Source: Liolophura sinensis
Taxonomy: Eukaryota > Mollusca > Polyplacophora > Chitonida > Chitonidae
NCBI RefSeq assembly: GCF_032854445.1
Contig: NC_088298.1
Coordinates: 8,979,504-9,039,503, forward strand
Direction of reading: 5' to 3'
DNA: 60,000 nucleotides
Position 1 is the first letter of the stretch, and every line of letters starts with the position of its first letter. Position numbers and translations under genes: made by a program. Below, one piece after another: positions 41,186-53,229 of the stretch. The notes under the pieces are model-generated. The model saw nothing but the letters and a program-made list of their open reading frames with translations, searched no databases and had not been told where the DNA came from.

Positions 41186-41499
41186 ATGGTGACAAAACAT
41201 AAAACATAAACATTGCTGGTGATTCACAGATCACTGGAGAAATATCAAACTGGCCAATAAGTCCTGATTTATATTGCAATTTCTTTCTTTATTTGATGAA
41301 AAGAGAGCACTATTTTATTTAAGTATTCCAACGACTTGAAAGCTTCTTGTTTTTCCACTGTCTTGTGTATTGGAAGGCTTTGCCAGCAATACAGTGTATG
41401 CCAGTGTACATGCAGTCCCCGTGTGCATACCAAGTATGAAAATAGGTGCCAGACATTTTTCAACACAACCCTTTAGAGAATAAAGTATATTACATATAC

Positions 41500-41529
41500 T
41501 GGACTTAGATTTAGCTTGCATATCACTGT
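41500..41529 (-). CDS. Candidate 30-nt microexon, unit B
   Basis: Acceptor 'ccccctgtttgtag', donor TCCA|GTATATG, phase 1-1, coding SDMQAKSKS. It lies 68 bp from the 33-nt microexon. Confidence 0.35.
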
Positions 41530-41597
41530 CTACAAACAGGGGGTTTTCAATAATACATGGGACCAGAGACAGGAAAATCAGCAATTAAAATTCTCAC

Positions 41598-41630
41598 CTC
41601 CTGATGTACTGCCATTCATGCCATTTCCAC
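41598..41630 (-). CDS. 33-nt microexon, unit B
   Basis: Acceptor gtttttgtcccag, donor TCAGGAG|GTGAGAA, phase 1-1, coding GNGMNGSTSG. Confidence 0.6.
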
Positions 41631-43656
41631 CTGGGACAAAAACAAAATATCAGCATTTCAACATGTTGTATTTCAGCTAAAATATGGTATAAATATACTA
41701 TTTCTGAAGTACATAAGGACCTTAAAATTAGATGTCTAATGTTAACACTCACATTTTTCTCACAATGAAGTTAATCAAACCTGGCCAAATAAAAAACAAG
41801 TGGCTTGAATAGTTAATCCCTCAGAACCAAGCAAAATGTGTCATTTGAAAAACGCTAAACCTATATGTGCTTGGGATACAGAACATTTAATGTCAAACCA
41901 TTAGTAAAGTGCTTGTAAGTGAGAAGGTCTGTCAGCAACCTTTGAATGATCATGGGTTTTTCACGGGTTCTGCTCAGTTTCCTCCAACCATAATGCTGAG
42001 TGCTGTCGTAAAAGTGAAATATTCTTGACTACGGAGTAACACACCTAACAAACACAAGTAAATAAATAGAAGTAAACCACTTGTGTTGCACTATAGATGG
42101 ATCATATATCAGGTGGGCATAAAAAAATAGTCCGGGCTTTTATGCTCCATTCCTCTATTATCCTTTTTTTAAACCCTTTCAATCTTCAGACATTCAAAAA
42201 TGGCATGATTTTGTTAATACACTGACTAATTTTAAAGGTCATAGCTAGAGTAGTTTGTACACAGGGTTAAAATGAAAACATAGCCTCAAAAATGCACTTT
42301 CCGCGTGTCCGGTGTCATGAGGGTCGCACAGAAAAATTCACTGAGGATGAACTAAAAGCACGCATCAAAGACTGCTGGAAAAAAATTACTCTTAAGGAGA
42401 TTCGGGACTCAATCAAGAAACATTTGTGCGCCGTCTACTGAGAAGATGGAGGACCGATTGATCTCCTTTTCAAGTAAAATAAGGTAGAACATCATTCTGA
42501 AATGTCCCCAACATGCGTTTTTCACACTATTTTGATTTTGGTCCCATGAACAGAAATCTGAAAGGATGAAATTGAAATCTGGTCTGTATACTTGGGACAT
42601 ATTGGCTTGTGAGTGTGTACATTTTTAGAAGCTGACGTAGGACAGTTTCAGAGATATTGAGTGTCAAAGTGCAGCCCATATTTTTATACCCACCCGATAC
42701 TACTGCAAGTTTGTTATAATACTCTGGTCTCTGGTTTCTTCCATAATGATAATGATATCAGGATTATTCTGCAAGATATCACATGATCATGTTCTTAACA
42801 TGTCTAATATGTTGTTGAGTCAGCCAGATAGGACATCTCGGAAGAAAATTTTTGTATAACATTTTCTCATTGAATTTATTTCTTTGATACTTATTTTGTA
42901 CCATACTAGAGTATTCTGGCTCATTGTAATTCTTCAACCTTTTTGTTTTCTGCTTAGGCACTCTTCTTAGCAGACTGTTGAAGTTACGCTTTTTGTGAAG
43001 CCCTGAACCTGGTGAATACAACTGGTGTGGTTTTGTCTCAAAAATCAACTCATAAATGTGTATTCATTGCACTGAAAGTTGCCCTTTCACGAGCAAAAAG
43101 CTTGAGAATCTAGGGTACACGATGGCCACTAGAGGTGGAAGAAACCAGAGACCAGAGTATTATTATGGATAGGCACATCATTTTGGACAAAGGCAAAAGT
43201 GGCTTTCAATATTAGACTAGGCTAACAGCCACACAAACCTTGTTAAGCACTTGTTGTTACCAAAGCCTCATGAAGAGTGACCAACCTTAAATCTACAAAT
43301 ACGTTCTGCATGCTTTGTTTCAGAGTTTCTTATTTTTAAGAAACCTTTAAGACAAAACCGGATTTGTGAAATTTACCTGGTCATTTTACTAACATCATTA
43401 AAAAGACAGATCATTATAGCCCATTAGGCTGTTTCATGTTGAAAATATTTGGCTATCAACTATAGCCTTTTAAATTACATTTTGACAGTCAGCCTAAAAT
43501 CTTGAGTCACGCTAAAACCTTAATGGGACACCTACATTGCCACTTCCCCTCCACCTACAAAAATCAGCAAGTGCGAAATCTTAAGCAGAATGAGTAAGTG
43601 AGAACACTTAAGCAGAATGAGCCAGTGAGAACACTTCAGTAAACTGAGCCAGTGAG

Positions 43657-44030
43657 AGCATACTGGATGGCTGCCATCAGCATGCATACTAGATGGCTGC
43701 TTTCAGCTTGCATAATAGGTGGCTGCCATCAGTTTGCATACTCGATGGCTGCCATCAGCTTGCATACTAGATGGCTGCCATCAGTTTGCATACTAGATGG
43801 ATGCTATTGGTTTAAATACTGGATGGTTGCCATCAGCTTCCATACTGGATGGCTGCTTTCAGCTTACATACTAGACGGATGCCATCAGCTTGAATACTGG
43901 ATGGCTGCTCTCAGCTTGCACACTGGATGGCTGCTTTCAGCTTAAATACTGGATGGTTGCCATCAGCTTGAATACAGGATAGACACCTTCAGTTTGCACT
44001 CTGGATGCCTGAAGCATGCATACTGAATGG
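43657..44030 (+). repeat. 26-bp minisatellite, unit B
   Basis: About 14 units; shorter than the unit A array. Confidence 0.88.
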
Positions 44031-44202
44031 CTGCACTGCTGCATATTGTCACAATATTCAAACAATGTGATGTTTCATTTTATGCAAAACTTGAAATTTT
44101 TGAAAGGTTTTAAATTCAGCAGTCTTTATTACTTAAGTTCTATGTATGTTTAATAATGCAGCCATTGCCATCTGGCTCACGAAGGGAAATGCTAAAACTC
44201 AC

Positions 44203-44274
44203 CAAGTGTGACTGTTCGTTCTCCTGAGGCTGGGGATGTGACACCATTAGACTCAGACTTGGGTGCTGATGGCA
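44203..44274 (-). CDS. Shortened FN3 exon, unit B, splice sites intact
   Basis: Same 204-nt in-frame deletion as unit A, but acceptor ttttgtcaccag and donor CTTG|GTGAGT are intact. It would encode PSAP-KSESNGVTSPASGERTVTL in phase 1-1. This removes strands A'-F of the FN3 fold, so the product would be a linker rather than a domain. Confidence 0.55.
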
Positions 44275-44588
44275 CTGGTGACAAAACATAAAACATAAAC
44301 ATTGCTGGTGATTCACAGATCACTGGAGAAATATCAAACTGGCCAATAAGTCCTGATTTATATTGCAATTTCTTTCTTTATTTGATGAAAAGAGAGCACT
44401 ATTTTATTTAAGTATTCCAACTACTTGAAAGCTTCTTGTTTTTCCACTGTCTTGTGTATTGGAAGGCTTTGCCAGCAATACAGTGAATGCCAGTGTACAT
44501 GCAGTCCCCGTGTGCATACCAAGTATGAAAATAGGTGCCAGACATTTTTCAACACAACCCTTTAGAGAATAAAGTATATTATATATAC

Positions 44589-44618
44589 TGGACTTAGATT
44601 TAGCTTGCATATCACTTT
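44589..44618 (-). CDS. Candidate 30-nt microexon, unit C
   Basis: Strong acceptor 'ccccctttttgcag', donor TCCA|GTATATA, phase 1-1, coding SDMQAKSKS. Confidence 0.4.
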
Positions 44619-44686
44619 CTGCAAAAAGGGGGTTTTCAATAATACATGGGACCAGAGACAGGAAAATCAGCAATTAAAATTCTCAC

Positions 44687-44719
44687 CTCCTGAGGTACTG
44701 CCATTCATGCCATTTCCAC
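44687..44719 (-). CDS. 33-nt microexon, unit C
   Basis: Acceptor gtttttgtcccag, donor TCAGGAG|GTGAGAA, phase 1-1, coding GNGMNGSTSG. Confidence 0.6.
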
Positions 44720-46733
44720 CTGGGACAAAAACAAAATATCAGCATTTCAACATGTTGTATTTCAGCTAAAATATGGTATAAATATACTATTTCTGAAGTA
44801 CATAAGGGCCTTAAAATTAGATGTCTAATGTTAACACTCACATTTTTCTCACAATGAAGTTAATCAAACCTGGCCAAATAAAAAACAAGTGGCTTGAATA
44901 GTTAATCCATCAGAACCAAGCAAAATGTGTCATTTGAAAAACGCTAAACCTATATGTGCTTGAGATAAAGAACATTTAATGTCAAACCATTAGTAAAGTG
45001 CTTGTAAGTGAGAAGGTCTGTCAGCAACCTGTGAATAATCATGGGTTTTACACGGGTTCTGCTCAGTTTCCTCCAACCATAATGCTGAGTGCTGTCGTAA
45101 AAGTGAAATATTCTTGACTACGGAGTAACACACCTAACAAACACTAGTAAATAAATAGAAGTAAACCACTTGTGTTGCACTATAGATGGATCATATATCA
45201 GGTGGGCATAAAAAAATAGTCCGGGCTTTTATGCTCCATTCCTCTATTATCCTTTTTTTTAAACCCTTTCAAACTTCAGACATTCAAATGGCATGATTTT
45301 GTTAATACACTGACTAATTTTCAAGGTCATAGCTAGAGTAGTTTGTACACAGGGTTAAAATGAAAACATAGCCTCAAAAATGCACTTTCTGCGTGTTCGG
45401 TGTCATGAGGGTCGCACAGAAAAATTCACTGAGGATGAACTAAAAGCACGCATCAAAGACTGCTGGAAAAAAATTACTCTTAAGGAGATTCGGGACTCAA
45501 TCAAGAAACATTTGTGCGCCGTCTACTGAGAAGATGGAGGACCAATTGATCTCCTTTTCAAGTAAAATAAGGTAGAACATCATTCTGAAATGTCCCCAAC
45601 ATGCGTTTTTCACACTATTTTGATTTTGGTCCCATGAACAGAAATCTGAAAGGATGAAATTGAAATCTGGTCTGTATACTTGGGACATATTGGCTTGTGA
45701 GTGTGTACATTTTTAGAAGCTGACGTAGGACAGTTTCAGAGATATTGAGTGTCAAAGTGCAGCCCATATTTTTATACCCACCCGATACTACTGCAAGTTT
45801 GTTACAATACTCTGGTCTCTGGTTTCTTCCATAATGATAATGATATCAGGATTATTCTGCAAGATATCACATGATCATGTTCTTAACATGTCTAATATGT
45901 TGTTGAGTCAGCCAGATAGGACATCTCGGAAGAAAATTTTTGTATAACATTTTCTCATTGAATTTATTTGTTTGATACTTATTTTGTACCATACTAGAGT
46001 ATTCTGGCTCATTGTAATCCTTCAACCTTTTTGTTTTCTGCTTAGGCACTCTTCTTAGCAGACTGTTGAAGTTACGCTTTTTGTGAAGCCCTGAACCTGG
46101 TGAATACAACTGGTGTGGTTTTGTCTCAAAAATCAACTCATAAATGTGTATTCATTGCACTGAAAGTTGCCCTTTCACGAGCGAAAAGCTTGAGCATCAA
46201 GGGTATACGATGGCCACTAGAGGTGGAAGAAACCAGAGACCAGAGTATTATTATGGATAGGCACATCATTTTGGACAAAGGCAAAAGTGGCTTTCAATAT
46301 TAGACTAGGCTAACAGCCACACAAACCTTGTTAAGCACTTGTTGTTACCAAAGCCTCATGAAGAGTGACCAACCTTAAATCTACAAATACATTCTGCATG
46401 CTTTGTTTCAGAGTTTCTTATTACATACCTTTAAGAAATTTGTGAAATTTACCTGGTCATTTTACTAACATCATTAAAAAGACAGATCATTATAGCCCAT
46501 CAGGCTGTTTCATGTTGAAAATATTTGGCTATCAACTATAGCCTTTTAAATTACATTTTGACAGTCAGCCTAAAATCTTGAGTCACGCTAAAACCTTAAT
46601 GGGACACCTACATTGCCACTTCCCCTCCACCTACAAAAATGAGCAAGTGAGAATTCTTAAGCAGAATGAGTAAGTGAGAACACTTAAGCAGAATGAACCA
46701 GTGAGAACACTTCAGTAAACTGAGCCAGTGAGA

Positions 46734-47110
46734 GCATACTGGATGGCTGCCATCAGCATGCATACTAGATGGCTGCTTTCAGCTTGCATAATAGGTGGCT
46801 GCCATCAGTTTGCATACTAGATGGCTGCCATCAGCTTGCATACTAGATGGCTGCCATCAGTTTGCATACTAGATGGATGCTATTGGTTTAAATACTGGAT
46901 AGTTGCCATCAGCTTCCATACTGGATGGCTGCTTTCAGCTTACATACTAGACGGATGCCATCAGCTTGAATACTGGATGGCTGCTCTCAGCTTGCACACT
47001 GGATGGCTGCTTTCAGCTTAAATACTGGATGGTTGCCTTCAGCTTGAATACAGGATAGACACCTTCAGTTTGCACTCTGGATGCCTGAAGCATGCATACT
47101 GAATGGCTGC
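46734..47110 (+). repeat. 26-bp minisatellite, unit C
   Basis: About 14 units, nearly identical to the unit B array. Confidence 0.88.
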
Positions 47111-47278
47111 ACTGCTGCATATTGTCACAATATTCAAACAATGTGATGTTTCATTTTATGCAAAACTTGAAATTTTTGAAAGGTTTTAAATTCAGCAGTC
47201 TTTATTACTTAAATTCTATGTATGTTTAATAATTCTGCCATTGCCATCTGGCTCACGAAGAGAAATGCTAAAACTCAC

Positions 47279-47554
47279 CAAGTGTGACTGTTCGTTCTCC
47301 TGAGGCTGGGGATGTGACACCATTAGACTCAGCAATTACACTAACAGTGTAAGTCTGCCCTTTCTGCATGCTTGATGCGGCTATGATACAACTCTGTGGT
47401 TGGTTATCGTACACTCTTACTTCTTCACGGACTGTATCACCGTCTTGAGGCTTGGCAGTCACGATGACCTTGTCATGGTGACCTTCAACTGACCACATCA
47501 CCTTGATGCTTCCCGATTCTTCATGGACACTAGTTAGGGTGGGTGCTGATGGCA
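47279..47554 (-). CDS. FN3-domain exon, unit C
   Basis: A 276-nt exon, acceptor ttttgtcaccag|TGCC, donor CACTTG|GTGAGT, phase 1-1. The 92 residues form one fibronectin type III domain: PSAPTLTSVHEESGSIKVMW (P, L and the core Trp), then VIVTAKPQDG, then QTYTVSVIAESNGVTSPAS (Y-x-V-x-V-x-A-x-x-x-x-x-S strand F/G motif). FN3 modules are commonly encoded by symmetrical phase 1 exons in cell-surface and adhesion receptors. Confidence 0.88.
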
Positions 47555-49401
47555 CTGGTGACAAAACATAAAACATAAACATTGCTGGTGATTTACAGAT
47601 CACTGGAGAAATATCAAATTGGCCAATAGTGCCTGATTTATATTGCAATTTCTTTCTTTATTTGATGAAAAGAGAGCACTATTTTATTTAAGTATTCCAA
47701 CTACTTGAAAGCTTCTTGTTTTTCCACTGTCTTGTGTATTGGAAGGCTTTGTTAGCAATACAGTGTATGCCAGTGTACATGCAGTGCCCGTGTGCATACC
47801 AAGTATGAAAATAGGTGCCAGAAATTTTTCAAAACAACCCTTTAGAGAACAAAGTATACTTGTGCTGTACCATAGATGGATCATATATCAGGTGGGCATA
47901 AAAAATAGGCCGTGCTTTGATACTCCATTCCTACATTATCCTTTTTTCAAACCCTTTCAAACTTTAGACATTCAAATGGCATGATTTTGTTAATATACTG
48001 ACTAATTTTCAAGGTCATAGCTAGAGTAGTCTGCACACAGGGTTAAAATGAAAACATAGCCTCAAAAACGCACGTTCCGGTGACCCACAGTGCATCACCA
48101 CATTGCATCACCTGTCAGGTGTCTTAAGGGTCGCATGGAAAAATTCACTGAGGATGAAATAAAAGCACGCATCAAGGACTGCTGGAAAAATTACTCTTAA
48201 GGAGATTCGGGACTCAATCAAGAAACATTTGTGAGCCGTCTACTGAGAAGATGGAGGACCGATTGATCTCCTTTTCAAGTAAAATAAGGCAGAACATCAT
48301 TCTGAAATGTCCCCAACATGCGTTTTTTACACTATTTTGATTTTGGTCCCATGAACAGAAATCTGAAAGGATGAAATTGAAATCTGGTCTGTATACTTGG
48401 GACATATTGGCTTGTGAGTGTGTACATTTTTAGAAGCTGACGTAGGACGGTTTCAGAGATATTCAGTGTCAAAGTGCAGCCCATATTTTTATACCCACCC
48501 GATACTACTGCAAGTTTGTTATAATACTCTGGTCTCTGGTTTCTTCCATAATGATGATGATATCAGGATTATTCTGCAAGATATCACATGATCATGTTCT
48601 TAACATGTCTAATATGTTGTTGAGTCAGCCAGATAGGACATCTTGGAAGAAAATTTTTATATAACATTTTCTCATTGAATTTATTTGTTTGATACTTATT
48701 TTGTGCCATACTAGAGAATTTTGGCTCATTGTAATCCTTCAACCTTTTTGTTTTCTGCTTAGGCACTCTTCTTAGCAGCCTGTTGAAGTTACGCTTTTTG
48801 TGAAGCCCTGAACCTGGTGAATCCAACTAGTGTAGTTTTGTCTCAAAAATCAACTCATAAATGTGTATTCATTGCACTGAAAGTTGCCCTTTCACGAGCG
48901 AAAAGCTTGAGGATCTAGGGTATACGATGGCCACTAGAGGTGGAAGAAACCAGAGACCAGAGTATTATTATAGATAGGCACATCATTTTGGACAAAGGCA
49001 ACAGTGGCTTTCAATATTAGACTAGGCTAACAGCCACACAAACCTTGTAAAGCACTTGTTGTTACCAAAGCCTCATGAAGAGTGACCAACCTTAAACTCA
49101 TTTTACTCACATCATTAAAAAGACAGATCATTATAGCCCATTAGGCTGTTTCATGTTGAAAATATTTGGCTATCAGCTATAGCCTTTTAAATTACATTTT
49201 GACAGTCAGCCCAAAATCTTGAGTCAAGCTAAAACCTTAATCGGACACCTACATTGCCACTTCCCCTCCACCTACAAAAATGATCAAGTGAAAACTCTTA
49301 AGCAGAATGAGTAAGTGAGAACACTTAAGCAGAATGAGCCAGTGAGAACAATTACGCAGAATGAGCCAGTGAGAACGCTTCAGTAAACTGAGCCAGTGAG
49401 A

Positions 49402-49830
49402 GCATACTGGATGGCTGCCATCAGCATGCATACTAGATGGCTGCCATCAGCTTGCATAATAGGTGGCTGCCATCAGTTTGCATACTGGATGGCTGCCATC
49501 AGCATGCATACTAGATGGCTGCCATCAATTTGCATACTAGATGGCTCCCATCATCTTGCATACTACATGGCTGCCATCAGCTTGCATACTGGATAGCTGC
49601 TTTCAGCTTACATACTAAATGGATGCCATCAGCTTGAATACTGGATGGTTGCCATCAGCTTGCATACTGGATGGCTGCTTTCAGCTTACATACTAGATGG
49701 ATGCCATCAGCTTGAATACTGAACGGCTGCTCTCAGCTTGCACACTGGATGGATGCTTTCAGCTTAAATACTGGATGGTTGCCTTCAGCTTGAATTCAGG
49801 ATAGACACCTTCAGTTTGCACCCTGGATGC
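49402..49830 (+). repeat. 26-bp minisatellite, unit D
   Basis: About 16 units with a different internal order from B and C. Confidence 0.88.
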
Positions 49831-50009
49831 ACTGCTGCATATTGTCACAATATTCAAACAATGTGAGGTTTCATTTTATGCAAAACTTGAAATTTTTGAA
49901 AGGTTTTAAATTCAGCAGTCTTTATTACTTAAGTTCTATGTATGTTTAATAATGCCTGTCATCAGCGGCCATTGCCATCTGGCTCACGAAGGGAAATGCT
50001 AAAACTCAC

Positions 50010-50285
50010 CAAGTGTGACTGTTCGTTCTCCTGAGGCTGGGGATGTGACACCATTAGACTCAGCAATTACACTAACAGTGTAAGTCTGCCCTTTCTCCAG
50101 TCTTGATGCGGCTATGATACAACTCTGTGGCTGGTTATCAGAGACTTTTACTTCTTTGCGGGCTTTATCACCTTCTTGAGGCTGGGCAGTCACGATGACC
50201 TTGTCATGGTGACCTTCAACTGACCACATCACCTTGATGCCTCCCGATTCTTCATGGACACTAGTTAGGGTGGGTGCTGATGGCA
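50010..50285 (-). CDS. FN3-domain exon, unit D
   Basis: Same length, splice sites and phase as the unit C exon. It differs at about 15 bases, about 12 of them amino-acid changing, all within codons for the middle of the domain (for example AQPQEGDKARKEVKVSD here); both ends are identical. Confidence 0.88.
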
Positions 50286-50600
50286 CTGGTGACAAAACAT
50301 AAAACATATACATTTCTGGTGATTCACAGATCACTGGAGAAATATCAAATTGGCCAATAAGGCCTGATTTATATTGCAATTTCTTTCTTTATTTGATGAA
50401 AAGAGAGCACTACTTTTTTTTAAGTTTTCCAACTACTTGAAAGCTTCTTGTTTTTCCACTGTCTTGTGTATTGGAAGGCTTTGCTAGCAATACAGTATAT
50501 GCCAGTGTACATGCAGTCCCCGTGTACATACCAAGCATGAAAATAGGTGCCAGAAATTTTCCGAAACAACCCTTTAGAGAATAAAGTATATTATACATAC

Positions 50601-50630
50601 TGGACTTAGATTTAGCTTGCATATCACTGT
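50601..50630 (-). CDS. Candidate 30-nt microexon, unit E
   Basis: Acceptor 'ccccctttttgcag', donor TCCA|GTATGTATAA (the best donor of the set), phase 1-1, coding SDMQAKSKS. Confidence 0.4.
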
Positions 50631-50698
50631 CTGCAAAAAGGGGGTTTTCAATAATACATGGGACCAGAGACAGGAAAATCAGCAATTAAAATTCTCAC

Positions 50699-50731
50699 CT
50701 CCTGAGGTACTGCCATTCATACCATTTCCAT
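50699..50731 (-). pseudogene. 33-nt microexon, unit E, acceptor lost
   Basis: The donor TCAGGAG|GTGAGAA is intact but the acceptor has become 'tttgtcccaa', losing the AG. Confidence 0.6.
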
Positions 50732-51433
50732 TTGGGACAAAACAAAGTATCAACATTTCAACATGTTGTATTTCAGCTAAAATATGGTATAAATATACTA
50801 TTTCTGAAGTACATAAAGGCCTTAAAATTAGACCTCTAATGTTAACACTGACGTTTTTCTCACAATGAATTTAATCAAACCTGACCAAATAAAAAACAAG
50901 TGGCTCGAAAAGTTAATCCATCAGAACCAAACAAAATATGTCACTTGAAAAACGCTAAACTTACATGTGCTTGAGATACAGAACATTTGATGTCAAACCG
51001 TTAGTAAACTGCTTGTAAGTGAGAAGGTCTGTCAGCAGCCTGTGAATGATCCTGGGTTTTTCACGGGTTCTGCTCAGTTTCCTCCAACCATAATACTGGA
51101 CGCTGTCGTACAAGTGAAATATTCTTGACTACGGAGTAACACACCTTTCAAATTACTAGTAAATAAATACAAGTAAACCGCTTGTGTTGTACTATAGATG
51201 GATCATATATCAGGTGGGCAAAAAAAAATAGGCCGTAGTTTGATGCTCCATTCCTCTATTATCCTTTTTTAAACCCTTTCAAACTTTAGACATTCAAATG
51301 GCATGCTTTTGTTAATACACTGGCTAATTTTCAAGGTCATAGCCAGAGTAGTCTGTACACAGGGTTAAAATGAAAACATAGCCTCAAATCGCACTTTCCG
51401 CGTGTCCGGTGTCATGAGGGTCGCACGGAAATA

Positions 51434-51583
51434 TTCACTGAGGATGAACTAAAAGCACACATCAAAGACTGCTGGAAAAAAATTACTCTTAAGGATATTC
51501 GGTACTCAATCAGTTCATGGAAGAAACGTTTACACGCCGTCAACCAAGAAGATGGAGGACCAGTTGATCACCTTTTCAAGTAA
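51434..51583 (+). pseudogene. Transposase C-terminus relic, Tc1/mariner-like (unit E)
   Basis: Fifty codons open to a TAA stop: FTEDELKAHIKDCWKKITLK, then SSWKKRLHAVNQEDGGPVDH, then LFK. The pattern 'W..I....I..SI..W..RL.AV...GG.I.HLF' is typical of the end of IS630/Tc1/mariner-superfamily transposases. Homologous relics are at about 39219, 42335, 45423 and 48143, where an in-frame stop and loss of SSWKKR break the frame. It is antisense to the FN3 exons. Confidence 0.55.
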
Positions 51584-52294
51584 AATAAGGTAGAACATCA
51601 TTTTGAATTGTCCGCAACACTCTATTTTGATCTTAGTCCCGTGAACAGAAATCTTAAAGGATGAAATTGAAATTTGGTCTGCATACTTAGGCCATGATGG
51701 CTTTTCAGGATTATTCTGCAAGATATCACATGATCATGTTCTTAACATGCCTAATGTGTTGTTGAGTCAGGCAGATAGGACGTAAGACAGTCTTTGTATG
51801 ACATTTTGTCATTGAATTTATTTATTTGATCCTTATTTTATGCCTTACTCAACAGTATTTTGGCTCACTGCAATCCTTCAGCCTTTTAGCATGTTAGCAA
51901 AGTGTTTATCCAAGCATATTCTGAAGACATTCTTCTTAGAAGACTCTTGAAGTTACGCTTTTTGTGAAGCCCTGAACCTGGCGAATCCAACTACTGTGGT
52001 TTTGTCTCAAAAATCAACTTATAAATGTGCATAAATTGCACTGAAAGTTGCTCTTTTACAAGTGAAAACGTTGAGGATCTAGGGTATTCGATGGCCACTA
52101 GAGGTGGAAGAAACCAGAGCGACCAGAGTATTAATACAGATAGGCAATTCATTTTGGAAGAGGACAAAAGTGGCTTTCAATATTAGACTAGGCTAACAGC
52201 CACACAAACATTGTAAAGCAATTGTTGTTACCAAAGCCTCATGGAGAGTGACCAACCTTGAATCTACAAATACAATCTTCATGTCTGGGTACAT

Positions 52295-52350
52295 TTGAAT
52301 TTATTTATTTATTTGATTGATTTACACCATACCCACGAATATTTCACATT
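52295..52350 (-). mobile_element. SINE tail fragment
   Basis: 'tttatttatttatttgattg' plus 20 bp of diverged core. Confidence 0.6.
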
Positions 52351-52502
52351 TACAACAACGGCAATTTCAGAGTTCCTTTTCATATGTCCTTTGAAGTCAA
52401 AAACAACTTTTATGAAATTTATCGGTCATTTTATTCACACTCTCTAGCCTATGAACCTGGATCAGGAACAGATCAGGAACTTTTTCACTTAACAAACACT
52501 AT

Positions 52503-52780
52503 TTGTTTATCTATTTAATTGGTTTTTACGCCGTACTCAAACATATCTCACTTATACGATGATGGGCAGCATTATGGTGGGAGGAAACTGAGCAGAGCCT
52601 GGGGGAAAACCATGAAAATCTTCCCACGAATAGCTTGTGAGGAAGCCAGCATGACCTGGAATTGAACTCACAGCAACTGCATTGGTGAGAGGCTCCTGTG
52701 TCATTGTGCCGAGCAGGTTTAAACTTGCTCCTCCTGTGTTCTAGCGGCTGACAGGCAAGCACCTTAGCCCCTTAGCCAAG
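52503..52780 (-). mobile_element. SINE, diverged near full length
   Basis: Tail, core ('cattatggtgggaggaaact') and B-box segment are recognisable; the head contains an insertion of about 40 bp. Confidence 0.75.
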
Positions 52781-53229
52781 GGTTACACTCCTTTCGTGAC
52801 CTTATCAGTATTGTTCTAGTGTAGCTCTCACTTTCAAGTCTACTTCACACATATGTGTCTAGCCCTCATGGTAGCAGCCTTAACAACATATATGTTAATT
52901 TCAACTCATGACTGAATTATTGATTGAATGACATTTAACATCGTCCTTTCAATTATATGACGGTTGAACTGAAAATGGAGTGGAGGAAGCCAGAGTTCCG
53001 GCCCTCTTGGCAGGTAAATGACATCAACACGAAAAAAAGTACGCAACAAATATAGAGGTACTGGTAACTAAGAGATATAAAATGTGTCTCACAATTTATT
53101 CAAGAAAAGTTTTGGGGCTTACATTTCTCCATTTTCATTAAAACTATAGCCTTAGTTTTAGAGTTTCTTATCAGGTACCTATTAAGACAAAAACTGGATC
53201 TGTGAAATTTACCTGGACATTTTACTCAC

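Larger units (their letters stand above)
38275..52260 (-). repeat. Five-copy tandem segmental duplication with FN3 exons
   Basis: Head-to-tail units of about 3.1 kb (A to E), aligned by shared anchors: 'ccagtgtacatgca' at about 38292, 41403, 44492, 47771 and 50504, and 'ggattattctgcaagatatc' at 39621, 42761, 45849, 48566 and 51707. A unit contains, in plus order: a 30-nt and a 33-nt candidate exon, a SINE remnant, a transposase relic, a MITE, 27-bp and 26-bp minisatellites, and an FN3-derived exon. B, C and D are nearly identical (recent); A and E have diverged. Unit D lacks about 0.5 kb holding the microexons and SINE. Unit E lacks the minisatellites and FN3 part. Confidence 0.93.

Noticed and set aside
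41315-41584. 89-codon minus-strand frame conserved in four tandem units
   Set aside because: Its conservation is explained by recent duplication of whole units. It has no homology that I recognise; only the 30-nt piece inside it has splice sites and is kept as a candidate.
42409-42600. 63-codon minus-strand frame repeated in units B, C and D
   Set aside because: It is the antisense of the transposase relic, which reads sensibly on the plus strand.
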